Source: Acarospora socialis
Taxonomy: Eukaryota; Ascomycota; Lecanoromycetes; Acarosporales; Acarosporaceae
DNA length: 28,585 bases
NCBI GenBank assembly: GCA_025617375.2
Contig: JAMYGW020000029.1
Coordinates: 1 to 28,585 of the forward strand
Reading direction: 5' to 3'
The notes under the pieces are model-generated. The model was given only the letters and a program-made list of their open reading frames with translations. It had not been told where the DNA came from and did no database searches. Both the position numbers and the translations under genes were made by a program. Every line of letters begins with the position of its first letter. Position 1 is the stretch's first letter. Positions 11,003 to 20,119 of the stretch are shown one piece after another.

Positions 11003-11206
11003 AAAAGTGTTGAAATTATGAGGCTCTTTGGCCAGATGTTCAGTCCCTATTTGACCTAGTGTCATTGGATTGTTCTGTGTCACGTGACACTGCTTAGTCA
11101 GCCCACAAAGGTTTTCTATGACTTTGTAATATTCTGGTCCTTAAGACTTTAAGACATCAAGACTTTAATATCAAGCAATTAAGACGTTCACCTTTTCAAC
11201 AAAAAG
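11003..11206. mobile_element. Solo LTR with 5-bp target-site duplication (copy 2)
   Basis: The LTR proper is 11008-11201 (194 bp), starting TGTTGAAATTATGAGG and ending CCTTTTCAACA. It is flanked by a perfect direct repeat AAAAG (11003-11007 and 11202-11206). TG...CA ends plus a 5-bp duplication are the hallmark of an LTR retrotransposon insertion; the TGTTG/CAACA termini suggest a copia-type family. No gag/pol sequence is nearby, so it is a solo LTR left by recombination. Internal block TCACGTGACACTGCTTAGTC is shared with the copy at 907-1083. Confidence 0.85.
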
Positions 11207-11401
11207 TAAATTAAAATATCGAGCGCTGTAATTTACTGTTTTTCTAAAGACATTCTGTATATTACTTCAGATAAGAGACATGATCTTTTATAAAAACTGA
11301 TATATAACAGAGCATATTGACTTATACTCTATGGTTTGAATTTTAGATAAGTGGGTGGCTCGAGTTGCAGGGAAATACGTTACCCGCATCTTGGTCTTGG
11401 C

Positions 11402-11660
11402 AGGCAATATTGCACTTAACCTCGCAACATTCGGGCTCTCTATGCAACGTTGTACTTTCACACGCAACATGACGCCGCACCGTGCAATATTGCTCTCCAT
11501 GCAACTTTGCGCCTCCTAAGCACGTCCCAACTCTGTTTGTCTCAATGCTGTTGGCTATCTGCGCATCATTGTCCAGCATTACTTCGAGTTCAAGACATGT
11601 GCTCTACATCAGGTGATAAAGGCAAGGGTGAGAATCCGAGCAGCAAGTAAGAAAAAGAGC
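11402..11660. repeat. Dispersed repeat with clustered GCAATATTGC palindromes (copy A)
   Basis: This block aligns over about 250 bp with 22352-22645: shared strings include CTCCTAAGCACGTCCCAACT, GCTGTTGGCTATCTGCG, CATGTGCTCTACAT and AATCCGAGCAG. Its left part is a cluster of the palindrome GCAATATTGC (11404-11413, 11483-11492) and variants such as GCAACTTTGC (11501-11510) and GCAACGTTG. Shorter patches of similarity continue to about 11760 (CTCAGCCAAGTTCTTGACTG). It lies directly next to a pogo transposase relic and may be that element's terminal region with repeated transposase-binding sites, but no clean TIR or target duplication was found. Confidence 0.7.
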
Positions 11661-11759
11661 CAAGACTCTTCGCTTGATCAACCAGTTGAAGATGATGTGA
11701 TCCTTTTGAGAGGTATGGAATCTCTCAGCCAAGTTCTTGACTGGCTGTTTAGTCAGGCC

Positions 11760-11990
11760 TGCTGTATAGGTCCTGATTACCAGCTTGACCACTGAAAGCT
11801 TGTCTTTCTGTGTGTCCTACTAGTACTTTGAAGCTGTTGGCGATGCCCATAGCAAACCCCTTCTCATTCATGTTGTAGATATCAATGACTCCAAGATACC
11901 ATGCTGAGATCGGGTGGAGTTGTATAGATCACACCATTCCTGGATGGATTTGGTGTTTTCAGCCTTATTCACGATTGATTAGGGGCTCAT
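11760..11990 (-). pseudogene. Pogo/Fot-type DDE transposase relic
   Basis: On the minus strand about 11800-11885 reads DIYNMNEKGFAMGIANSFKV, followed by SGQAGNQD. In pogo/Fot/Tigger transposases this segment reads xIYNMDEKGFxMG and contains the first catalytic Asp, here Asn. Just upstream, in a shifted frame, SIQEWCDLYNSTRSQHGILES fits the usual W-F-D-L segment before it. The rest of the core and the N-terminal DNA-binding domain are not recognisable. A frameshift near 11885, loss of Asp and heavy truncation make it a relic. Confidence 0.7.
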
Positions 11991-13114
11991 GAGCCGCCCT
12001 TCGAGCCATTTCCGGTATACCTCTTCTCGGTTGCAAGACATGAGGTGTAAATGCGCAGTTTGTAGGCTGTAGACGAGCTATAGCCCAAAGGAAAATGGCT
12101 CAATGTAATCCATTAATTGTGAATCAGTTGTGGGCTGAACTAAGCCTCAGTCGGACGAAAGTTTCCCTTGTAGGCTATAAAGACCAGCAATCGCCCATCA
12201 AAAATCAACAACCAGAAGGTGTATAAGAATTAGCTGAATGCAACACTTCCAGTTATAGGCAAATTTCTTTGAGATTGCGGTTGGAAGGAGAGGATTGTCC
12301 TCAAAAGACCCTTCCGGTATCTTGCAAACGATCGAACCCACAAGCAGTATTGAAGACCCTGATTACCCTATTTCGCCTTCCCGAAACTTCCTCTTTCGAG
12401 AATAATACCGGTTGGAAAACCCACTTCACATGCTTGAGTACTCACTTGGAGGCAAAGGGGTGGCAGCAAAAGAGACTTGGGATCTTGAGTCTACTCAGCG
12501 GGTTTAATTACTTTACCAAATGAGAAAAGGACTGCTCAGGTCTAGGAAGTAAGATGAGGGGAATCTTGGAGGAGTAATGGTAGTGTATACAATCCTTCGA
12601 GTTAGGCAGGAAAAGAAACGTTCAGTCTGCAGTTCTGTTCGATTTGGGAAAGCAGAAGTAAACATTGGTTGGTGGCAGATCCGGCGGGGCAGGATGGCTG
12701 ATGGTCCCGTTGTAGCTTGTTTAAAATGACTGTTTCTCACTTGTGTTATCGACCTCGATCGTCACTGCGCATATCGTTATGAACCACCCATGGATGAAAG
12801 CAACCCAGCAAAATTCAGCCGAATGTACGGAGGAAGGAAGGTCTGGCCATCAATGCCCACAACTAAGAAAACAAATACATGCATAAGAGTTACGGAGAAG
12901 GAGTTGCAAGTTGACAAGGACCAAATAATGGCCGATATCAGTCCGATGATCAATTTGGAATGCAATAATCACCCTCCATAGAAACCTGATCCACAAGGAT
13001 CCAGTAATCAAGTTTCTGCGTTCGTGAAATTCCTGTTAAACAAGATGGAGTAATGAGAACTGCATCGAGTTCCATATCCTTTGTCGGCCTTTGCTTCAGA
13101 CTATTGCTCAGCCT
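11991..13114. other. Intergenic, downstream of the cyclin gene
   Basis: No recognised gene. The plus-strand frame 12269-12523 and others near 12513-12981 on both strands have no motif. The last part (about 13000-13114) would hold the 3' untranslated region of the minus-strand cyclin gene. A short inexact repeat TGTAGGCTGTAGAC / TGTAGGCTATAAAGAC occurs at about 12060 and 12171. Confidence 0.45.
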
Positions 13115-14832
13115 TTATATCTGCGTCTGTGAGGGAAGACTTTTTGTGGCCAACATCAGTGTGGCTATCGAGGTATACTTCTTTGCCCATTGACGTGTTA
13201 GGATAGAAGCTGAAAAGACTGATTAGTTTCCATCTCTGTCTAGTACTCAGCACAGATGACAGCGTACCTTTGAGGAATTTCTTGCTTGCATATTTCTCAA
13301 AGAAGGCTTCGTGAACCACAGGACGGTGCAGATAATCAATCATAAGCTTAAAAACAGGTTGGATCTCCTCCTCGCTGTACCCCGAATAGTGTGTGAGGGT
13401 AGGATTCTATCAAAGTCAGATTATCACCGAATCTTTCTCGGTCTGCATCACATACCCAGTCACCTCGTTCCCGGATAAGGCGCGAGAGGTACATTGCGGC
13501 GGCAGCGATGCAGCTTGGGTGATACTTCATGAACCTATGGTCGACCAAGCTGATCTCAATCAGGTACTTCCCGAGCGTACATGTCTGAATGTCGTAGCTA
13601 TCTGCCTTCGATATTCTGCGTAGGAAGTTCATGGGGTTAGGGTAGCTCAAGTCATATTTGAGAGCGGCCAACACGTAACGTTCAGCGCTGAGTATCTCCC
13701 ATTCAGTGAAAGCATCATCGGTGACGTGACGGAAATTGGCGACATGAGGGGAAAGAACCTCTTCATACTTGGAAGCGATGAACATTGCTGTGACCCCAAC
13801 CAACTGCAGACGATCCTGTTGGACGACCTTGGCTGAGAGGAAGCGGTCGATGATGTTGACAGCGAGGAACAGCGTCTCAGGTAAGAGGTGGAAATAAGTG
13901 TGGACCTGGATCAGCCAGTCAACCAAATCACCACGCATCTTCCATTCAAGGTCATCTTGGTGGTCCATATAGTGGGCGTTTGGCATAGTGGCTTTCTCAA
14001 GCACTTTGAGGTAGTCAAAAATCTCGACGACATACTCAGCAACCATGAGTGGGTCGTCGGCATCTCCCAGGTCTAGGTCTTGGACAGCCTGAAAGAACGC
14101 TTGCTTCACGTCAGGGACCTCTTCTTCAGCTTCGGCAACCTTTACTACTTCTTTAACCTCGAGCTCAACTCGCTTCTCGATCTCAAAGGCGAAGGTCTTC
14201 TTTGAGGGATCAAGATCCGGGGCAGGCGTCTCTTCTTCGATCAATTGCTGACTTGAGGTTGAAGTGGTGTTGCATTTTTGTTGCACACTTCCTATGACGC
14301 TTGATCCATTAGCAGGTCGCTTCAGCTCAGTCGCTGCCGCCTTCTTGCTGTTGTTGTTGTCTTTGGTGCCAAGAATCAACCGCGAAGAATTTGCTCCGGA
14401 CAACTTCTGAACACCTGCGTGTTGTGTGGTCTTTGATAAAAGACCCCGTTTGACATTCAACAACTTCGTGTCATCCTCGCCTTCAATGGTCTCGGTCCTG
14501 TTAACGTTGCTGACATCCCCAAGAACAGCGCGTTTTCGTTGAAACTTTGTTGCAGTCAGGTCGAGGGTGTTGATGGAGGACTGCCTTGATTGCAGAGGTT
14601 TCTTCATTGTGACGGTCGAGTTCTCATCAAGTGCAGCTCCTGCTGCGGCCTTAGCCCTGGTCAACCGGGTAGTACAACCATTCTCGTTGTTTTGATCCCG
14701 GACCACAACGTGTTGTCTCACACTTCGCGCCTGTTTTACCCTCGATTAGCAGACAGAATTTGTGAAGACGGCTTCGAACCATTATGAGTACTAACACGTT
14801 CAAATGCCGGAGAAGTGACTTACTGGAGGCAT
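13115..14832 (-). CDS. nimE: G2/mitotic-specific B-type cyclin
   Basis: It encodes the regulatory partner of Cdk1 that drives entry into mitosis and is destroyed by the APC/C. I model four exons: 14824-14832, 13456-14730, 13268-13406 and 13115-13209, giving 505 residues. Introns are 14731-14823 (GTAAGT...ACAG), 13407-13455 (GTATGT, branch CTGAC, ATAG) and 13210-13267 (GTACGC, branch CTAAT, TTCAG). Joining them yields MPPARSVRQHVVV at the start, a destruction box RAVLGDVSN at about 70-78, and the cyclin-box opening MRGDLVDWLIQVHTYF from about 268. Next come SKYEEVLSP, and a C-terminal cyclin fold reading THYSGYSEEEIQPVF, HEAFFEKYASKKFLKA, SILTRQWAKKY. These C-terminal residues match ascomycete NimE/Clb-type cyclins better than basidiomycete ones. 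The large exon also reads upstream as a GTG-initiated frame, but the ATG microexon restores a normal start. The symbol is the Aspergillus orthologue name. The gene appears intact and is the source of the fragment at 8531-10092. Confidence 0.93.
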
Positions 14833-15268
14833 CATGAATATACCCAATAGCTCTGAACTAGAAGAGCGAGAGTGGTCGGTAGAAGCCCTTTGAAACAATA
14901 GAACCACCTTGTAATTGACAATGAATGCTTAGGGAATGGTGAAGCCGTGATGCTATTCTACATTTCATGTATAAGATTAGCCATGCCAGTGTTCAAGAAC
15001 CGCATCTCCACACATAACAGAAATACCTGTAAGGATGATGGCTGTGTTTCTGGATGAGGGTGATTGACTGTAAGGTGGAGCAAGTCAATGCAAGTATGTT
15101 CTTCGTTGCCAGGGGTGCAGTGTTGGAGGAAAGACGTGAAAGTGAACGAGTAACGTAAATTACATGTAACTTACGAGGGGGCACATCGAATGTTGCAACC
15201 AGGAAACTTATCTGATTCTTCTTTTATCAGTTCCTGCATTCAGTTGCCACCGCGATCTCAATGTCAAC
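14833..15268. other. Cyclin upstream region
   Basis: This should contain the promoter and 5' untranslated region of the minus-strand cyclin gene. I see no TATA box or known cell-cycle element that I would assert. A 63-codon minus-strand frame at 14993-15184 has no recognised motif. Confidence 0.4.
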
Positions 15269-16950
15269 ATGTGGCTTAGGCGAGCTTGTTGCGGACAGCA
15301 ACCACTGTGGCTTGACTCTAAATCATTGCACGATCCCTGCCTCCCGCACACACCCTGGGACCAGAAACATGTCGGGTATTTGGACAGCCAACCCGTGCGT
15401 CCGCCCCGGCCGTGGCAGAAGCGCTGCTTCCCCTGCCTCTTCCTCCACCGGCTGGTGACTTTCGCTATCCCCGTGCTGGAAGAAGAGCGTCACGTGAGCC
15501 GTTGTCAGGTGTGCCATCACCACCACGACACCGCTGGGGCTGTGCATTGTGCACGGAGGCTGCTACACACAACGCACCATCGCCCGCACCTCAGCAAGCG
15601 ACATCAGTTCCGGCAGGCGAAGAAGCAGACACTGACCCTCCTTGAGGTGACTGACATCGCCATCTGCCCTGAGGAGGCACAGCACCCAGCTCACGGGGCA
15701 GTGGCAATCTCATATCATCTGCTGCAGGATAGGTTTCGCTGCCGTCCCTCAGCTGTGCAGTGTCAACGTCGAGGCCGGCAAGCAACACTACTTTCGCGCG
15801 CATGGGTGGAGGCGGAACAGTGTGGTTGCGACACCAGCGGCTGGAAGGGGGACCTGCCTGCGCTGCCTCACCAACCCATAGGGATCCTCGTAAGCCCCGA
15901 TGAATCTCTGCAGATCGTTCGCTGAGACCAAGCAAATGCGGGATTCGAGGTGAACCTGGCTGGCATCGGGCCCCATTACCCTAACCCTAGGTCCGTGCTA
16001 TTCACGCCGTAACTCGGATCTCATTGCGCGGGGGTGCGGCGCCGCCGACCAGTTGCGCACTTCCCTCTTTTAACTGGGGTTATCAACAAAATTCATTGTC
16101 AAGGATATTGGAAGGCTCCTTGGGATACCGATTCGGATGAACACGATGCTTGTGAGGAGGTTACAGCAGCTGGATGGAGGTGAAGAAGGGTGAGAAAATG
16201 CGTGAGAGCATCTATTCGGAGCGCAAGTTGTGTGCCCCCCACAAGCTAAATATCTTTTGTCAGCCTTGACCTGAAACGTAGGATGATGGTGCAGAAGAAG
16301 AAGGATGGGGAGAACCGGAAGGCGTTTTACTGGAAGCTGATGCACTTGGTCTTCCTTACTATCAATGTAGGCGGGAAGCTGTGTTTGCAGCTGCAACTTT
16401 GCGTAAGCCAGTGCAACATTGCCAGCACAAGGGTCCATGAAGGCAACGGGAAAGGAAATATAGACCTTATCCAAGCAACTGTAAGAGACGTTCCTGATGA
16501 CTCATGAGTTTGAAAGGAGTTAAGGTAGAAGTGCTGTGCTTTAGACAACTGAGCAGAACTGCAACAACTACTTCATCAAACGCAAAGTTGCAGTCTTCAG
16601 TTCTGACAACTACCTTTGGAATTGTGCCCTTGCTACTCATACTATCTATGATCTTTGCCGTTATAGAGAGATGAATATCGACATTACAAGTGTGCTCTCA
16701 GCAATACAACAGAGAATTGCTTCATGGTTCTCTGCAGCGAAGAGATTGTCTAATAAAAAGGATGAGCATGGTTGAATGCTTGAAGCTGTTTCAGAGCTTA
16801 CCTTCATCAAAAACATTCTTCTAACCAAAACCACTTAAGGCTTTGCCTTTCCCATGAATCATCTGTAAAGGAGCCTCACATCTCTGCTAGTAGTAATATG
16901 AGATTTTGGTTGTCAGAACAGAGTCTGTTCTGTGAGCTTGTCTCTGAAGA
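15269..16950. other. GC-rich block then intergenic sequence, no gene recognised
   Basis: About 15290-16060 is clearly richer in G+C than its surroundings and therefore carries long open frames on both strands (up to 218 codons on plus, 114 on minus). Their composition (His/Pro/Arg-rich, overlapping in antiphase) looks like chance frames in GC-rich DNA, and none shows a family motif. At about 15972-15986 there is a two-unit telomere-like string (ACCCTAACCCTAG). At 16393-16422 there are two GCAACnTTGC palindromes like those of the repeats at 11402 and 22352. At 16914-16932 there is a near-perfect palindrome (CAGAACAGA-GTCTGTTCTG). Confidence 0.45.
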
Positions 16951-16956
16951 AATCCT

Positions 16957-17805
16957 TCAAGCTTGGACTGGGAGCAATATTGGCTGAGCCTTCATGCTGT
17001 ATTTGAACACACCTGAAATCATACTCCATTCCTTCTCGAAACTACTAGTCACTTTTTCTTTGCTTATTGGCAGACCCTGCGGATCAAACACGCAAGTGGT
17101 ATTGTTGATCAAGCGAAGTACTGTGTTCGTCTCTTTGGCCACTTTTACTATGGGATTGCTGTCCGTTCTATGAATTCAACTTGGGCCCCTTCTATGATGT
17201 TAGTAAGAAGCTCTCAAAATACTCGAACAGAGATTGGCCGCGAAGCCTGCAGGAAGGTCTTCCAGCTTTTCACTTACATGTTTACAGTATGCTCAAGTAG
17301 ATTGCTCTGGTGAGTCTGCGACAATCCTCAGTCTCATTTTTCTACAATCTAAGTGGTAGCTTACATGCCCTCCAAGCCTATCCCGTGCTTCCAGGATAGT
17401 AACCTGGACACCTTTGGAGATCAGAGTTTCCGCACATCTTAATCCTGCCAGATCAGCTCCTACTATGCCCACATGAGACCTTATCTGTTGCACCTCCACC
17501 TGCAAGAAATGCACTGCGCGCTTGGGTCGCTGTCTTCTCTTGAACTGTCCCCACGCGGAAAATGACTTGAATGTTGATAGGGTGCTGTGTCGGGCCTGGT
17601 GTCGCAGCTTGTGTACTCTGACCTTGACAGGATGCTTGTGGCCAGCACCGAGAACTAGGTGGCTTAAATGGAAGTTTCTCGAGAATTTCCGATTACCGGG
17701 TCTTCTGCAGCTTCGGCGGAGTACTTCTTGCTGATTCCGTATCCGCTGATTGCTCCCGACCTCGTTTTCTGGGATCGCCAAATGCTGGTCTCCCTGCAAA
17801 ATCAA
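16957..17805 (-). pseudogene. Flavin-containing amine oxidase relic
   Basis: Two recognisable stretches of an FAD-dependent amine/polyamine oxidase lie in order on the minus strand. The first (about 17350-17470) is the dinucleotide-binding motif HVGIVGADLAGLRCAETLIS, then KGVQVTILEARDRLGG. The family has GxGxxG, and here the second Gly is Asp. The second (about 16960-17175) reads IHRTDSNPIVKVAKETNTVL, then CVFDPQGLPIS and FKYSMKA, matching the family's WIHGTxxNPI...AKETNT...FKYS region. A TGA replaces the Trp expected before IH (TGG to TGA). About 170 bp between the stretches carries no similarity and may be decayed introns or an insertion. The substrate-binding and C-terminal FAD regions are absent. 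Upstream sequence to 17805 is basic and possibly the N-terminal extension. Confidence 0.72.
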
Positions 17806-17956
17806 GTGACGTATTGGTTTCGGAAACAGCTCTGCTGTTCTGTAATGATTGATCTTGACTGACTGCTTGCGTCAGGGCTGGAGGTTTCGCAGCTGGTGTC
17901 GAGATTCGATTGTTTTGCTGGATGAATTTCTGTCCATGAGAATAGAACCAAATGTT

Positions 17957-19330
17957 TTATCTATCCGCTCTTGCAGATTTATCCCTCAACTTTTCCGAAA
18001 TATCCTCGGCGGCATCCTTGAGCAAAGGACGGAGCTCATTTGCTCCATAGCCGATCAGAATGCTTTTGATAGTCTCAAAGACTATTCTTCGATCGAAGTT
18101 ACTGCGTTCGATGGTGAGGATCTCTTGATACTCAAACTTTAAAGGATAGTCTTCTGTGGTTTTCGGCATACCAGACCCATCCCCGTGGGTTGCTCGATGC
18201 ATGCGAATTGTGAGACCTCTAGCGCTAGCTACCACAGAAAAGAATCTCACCTTTTTGAAAAAGTTGACCTCATGCTGTGGTCCAGCGTCCCAAAAAAATT
18301 CAAACATATTGTGTAGAGCCTAACTTACATTATTCAGACTTTGACATTTCCCTACACTGTCGTCGCTGGTAATCATTGCTTTCTTGGCCTCAATAGTGAA
18401 GAAATGGAATAACCTTTGCGTAAGGTAACCCCCACTTTCGTAGCAGGCTAGGCGCCTTGTCCCTTTTGGCAATCTATACCACAGTGCATCGGGTATAAGA
18501 GCCTTTCTGCGGAAACACACAGCAAGGTCGGGCTTGGGTTGCGACACAAAAGTTTCGTCCATCTCAAACGCTCGGGTCGGCATTGGGGGGCAAGTCCAGG
18601 TCTCTTCAACACTGAAATCTAGACAACTCTCATTGCTAGTGTCTCTATTGTAGATAAGAACATGGCGTGCAATCAAGCTCATCATGAGTGTTCGTTGAAA
18701 GAGCGCCTCGTTTGATCGTCCTCGACATTTGGCGTGATCCGAGGTCCAGAGCTGGTCGTACGACTCTCTTTCCTCGTCGGTCTCCGGAACAGACTGTTTG
18801 GGTGAAAGAGAGAGAAATTGATCTATATATGGGTCGGGCTCATGGCTCTCCTCCAGAAGGACGTTTCGATATGAAAGCCCTTCAAGGAATGCTTCGCTGT
18901 CGGGTTTCATTGTCGAGTACTCTATTGCGAGGCTCGGATCTGCAACGATGGCATCTATAACGGCTAGGGCTTCTTCACCCAGCGGGGGCAAATACCCCCA
19001 CTTCCGATTGAATATTTGCTCGGGATCGTCGTCCTCTGCATCTGTATCCTGAGGTGATATAAGTAATTCCTCATCAGAAAACTCTTGAGGAGTTTGTTCT
19101 TCTGCAAGCGACGTTTCTATACTCTTTACAACACTGTGGAGGTTAAGGCGGGTTGGACTCTCTGGCCGACCCTGCGCTTGTGCTGTTCCTCTGGCTTTCT
19201 GAGGTCTGCGTGCCTTGCGAGCCTTGCGAAGAATTGAGTCCGGGTCGTCCATAACGGACACAGCCGATTGAGTGGAAGCTCTTGACCTGAGACCAGACCT
19301 TGAATTGTGGTAGGGGCCCGAGGCTGTAGC
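17957..19330 (-). pseudogene. DUF7924-like PD-(D/E)XK-fold fungal protein, one nonsense codon
   Basis: One minus-strand frame spans the region from about 19330 to 17957 and is interrupted by a single TAG at 18320-18322. The frame reads QSLNNVS-stop-ALHNMFEFFWDAG, where a Gln is expected (CAG to TAG). Up to 313 residues precede the stop and 120 follow. The core has PKPDLAVCFRRKALIPDALW, ACYESGG, then FHFFTIEAKKAM, that is PD...(x)EAK, the signature of the PD-(D/E)XK nuclease-like fold. It continues with KVRFFSVVASARGLTIRMHR and YPLKFEYQEILTI. The region before the core is acidic and low complexity. Such proteins are common, uncharacterised and multi-copy in Pezizomycotina. The start is uncertain: ATG at 19252 is the first in frame, but similar-looking sequence continues upstream to a TAG near 19345. 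Stop readthrough or a sequencing error could make this a functional gene. Confidence 0.65.
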
Positions 19331-20119
19331 CGGTTCGTCCAGGGACTAGTAACAGATATGGACTGAGAACCCATACTCAATCATACTGCTGGCGACCGCA
19401 GTTCACCTTGGGCGGGAAATAGAGAGAGGGTCTCACATTCTTGCCTGTTCCTTGAGATACTCGGTTGGATCTCATTCGAGCTGTTCGAGAGTTTGGCCCA
19501 AATTCTTTTCCCTTGTTACCTAGGCATTGAGAAAGCGTAATCCAGTATTATTTATTCCAATTCTTAACCTGAACCAATTTCTGAAGTGCAGACACACAAA
19601 TTAAACGCACGACACTGTATATGTAAACCCAGAAGCTCGAGCGGCTTGGGCCGGCACACACAAGTACTTATTAAACATTGAGGGAGGGGTAGATGAGCAG
19701 CTGAACTGGGGTATGGCGGTGCAGGACCCATGAATTTTCGCAGCTACGCTCGTGTCTTGGCTGATACAGGTCTTGATTCCTGAGACGGCCTCCTGTCCGG
19801 GTCTTTTTGTCCAACTCAGGACGGTGACCAAGAGGTGTTTGAGTGCAAAGGTGACGCAGGGGTAGCGACCATCTCTTATGGTGGACTGTCAGGTCTGGAT
19901 AGAATAAAGTTCCCTGTACGAGTAAGTCTAGCGAAGTGATTTAGCAATGGGCGAATGAAGAATAAAGAGGCAAAGATAAAGTACTTTCTTGATGTAGCTC
20001 TAGGGAGAAGTGACATTGAGCAGATCAATTAGGTGTTCTTGTTGCGTTTCATCTCTTTTTTGCCTTGTAAACCGCTCAATTCCCTACCCAATGAGAGGGT
20101 TCCCTGTTGTGGCGAGACT
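19331..20119. other. Intergenic, nothing recognised
   Basis: No gene, RNA or transposon signature on either strand. A 76-codon minus-strand frame at 19601-19831 has no motif. The first part (to about 19450) could contain a further decayed 5' exon of the DUF7924-like gene. Confidence 0.45.

Noticed and set aside
13348-13406. Cyclin C-terminus ending in a frameshifted tail (IESYPHTLFGVQRGG)
   Set aside because: Removing the 49-nt GTATGT...ATAG intron restores the conserved NPTLTHYSGYSEEE sequence, so the tail is an artefact of reading through.
13630-13645. GGGGTTAGGGTA resembling a telomeric repeat
   Set aside because: It lies inside the cyclin coding sequence (antisense of the PNPMNF region) and is simply coding DNA.
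14719-14721. GTG as start of the cyclin frame
   Set aside because: Nuclear fungal genes rarely start at GTG, and an upstream ATG microexon with a consensus intron joins in frame.
15269-15925. A 218-codon plus-strand open frame
   Set aside because: It overlaps long frames in other phases and on the other strand in a GC-rich block, is rich in His/Pro/Arg/Cys and shows no motif; it looks like a chance frame.
15972-15986. Telomere-like ACCCTAACCCTAG
   Set aside because: Only about two units; too short to claim an interstitial telomere.
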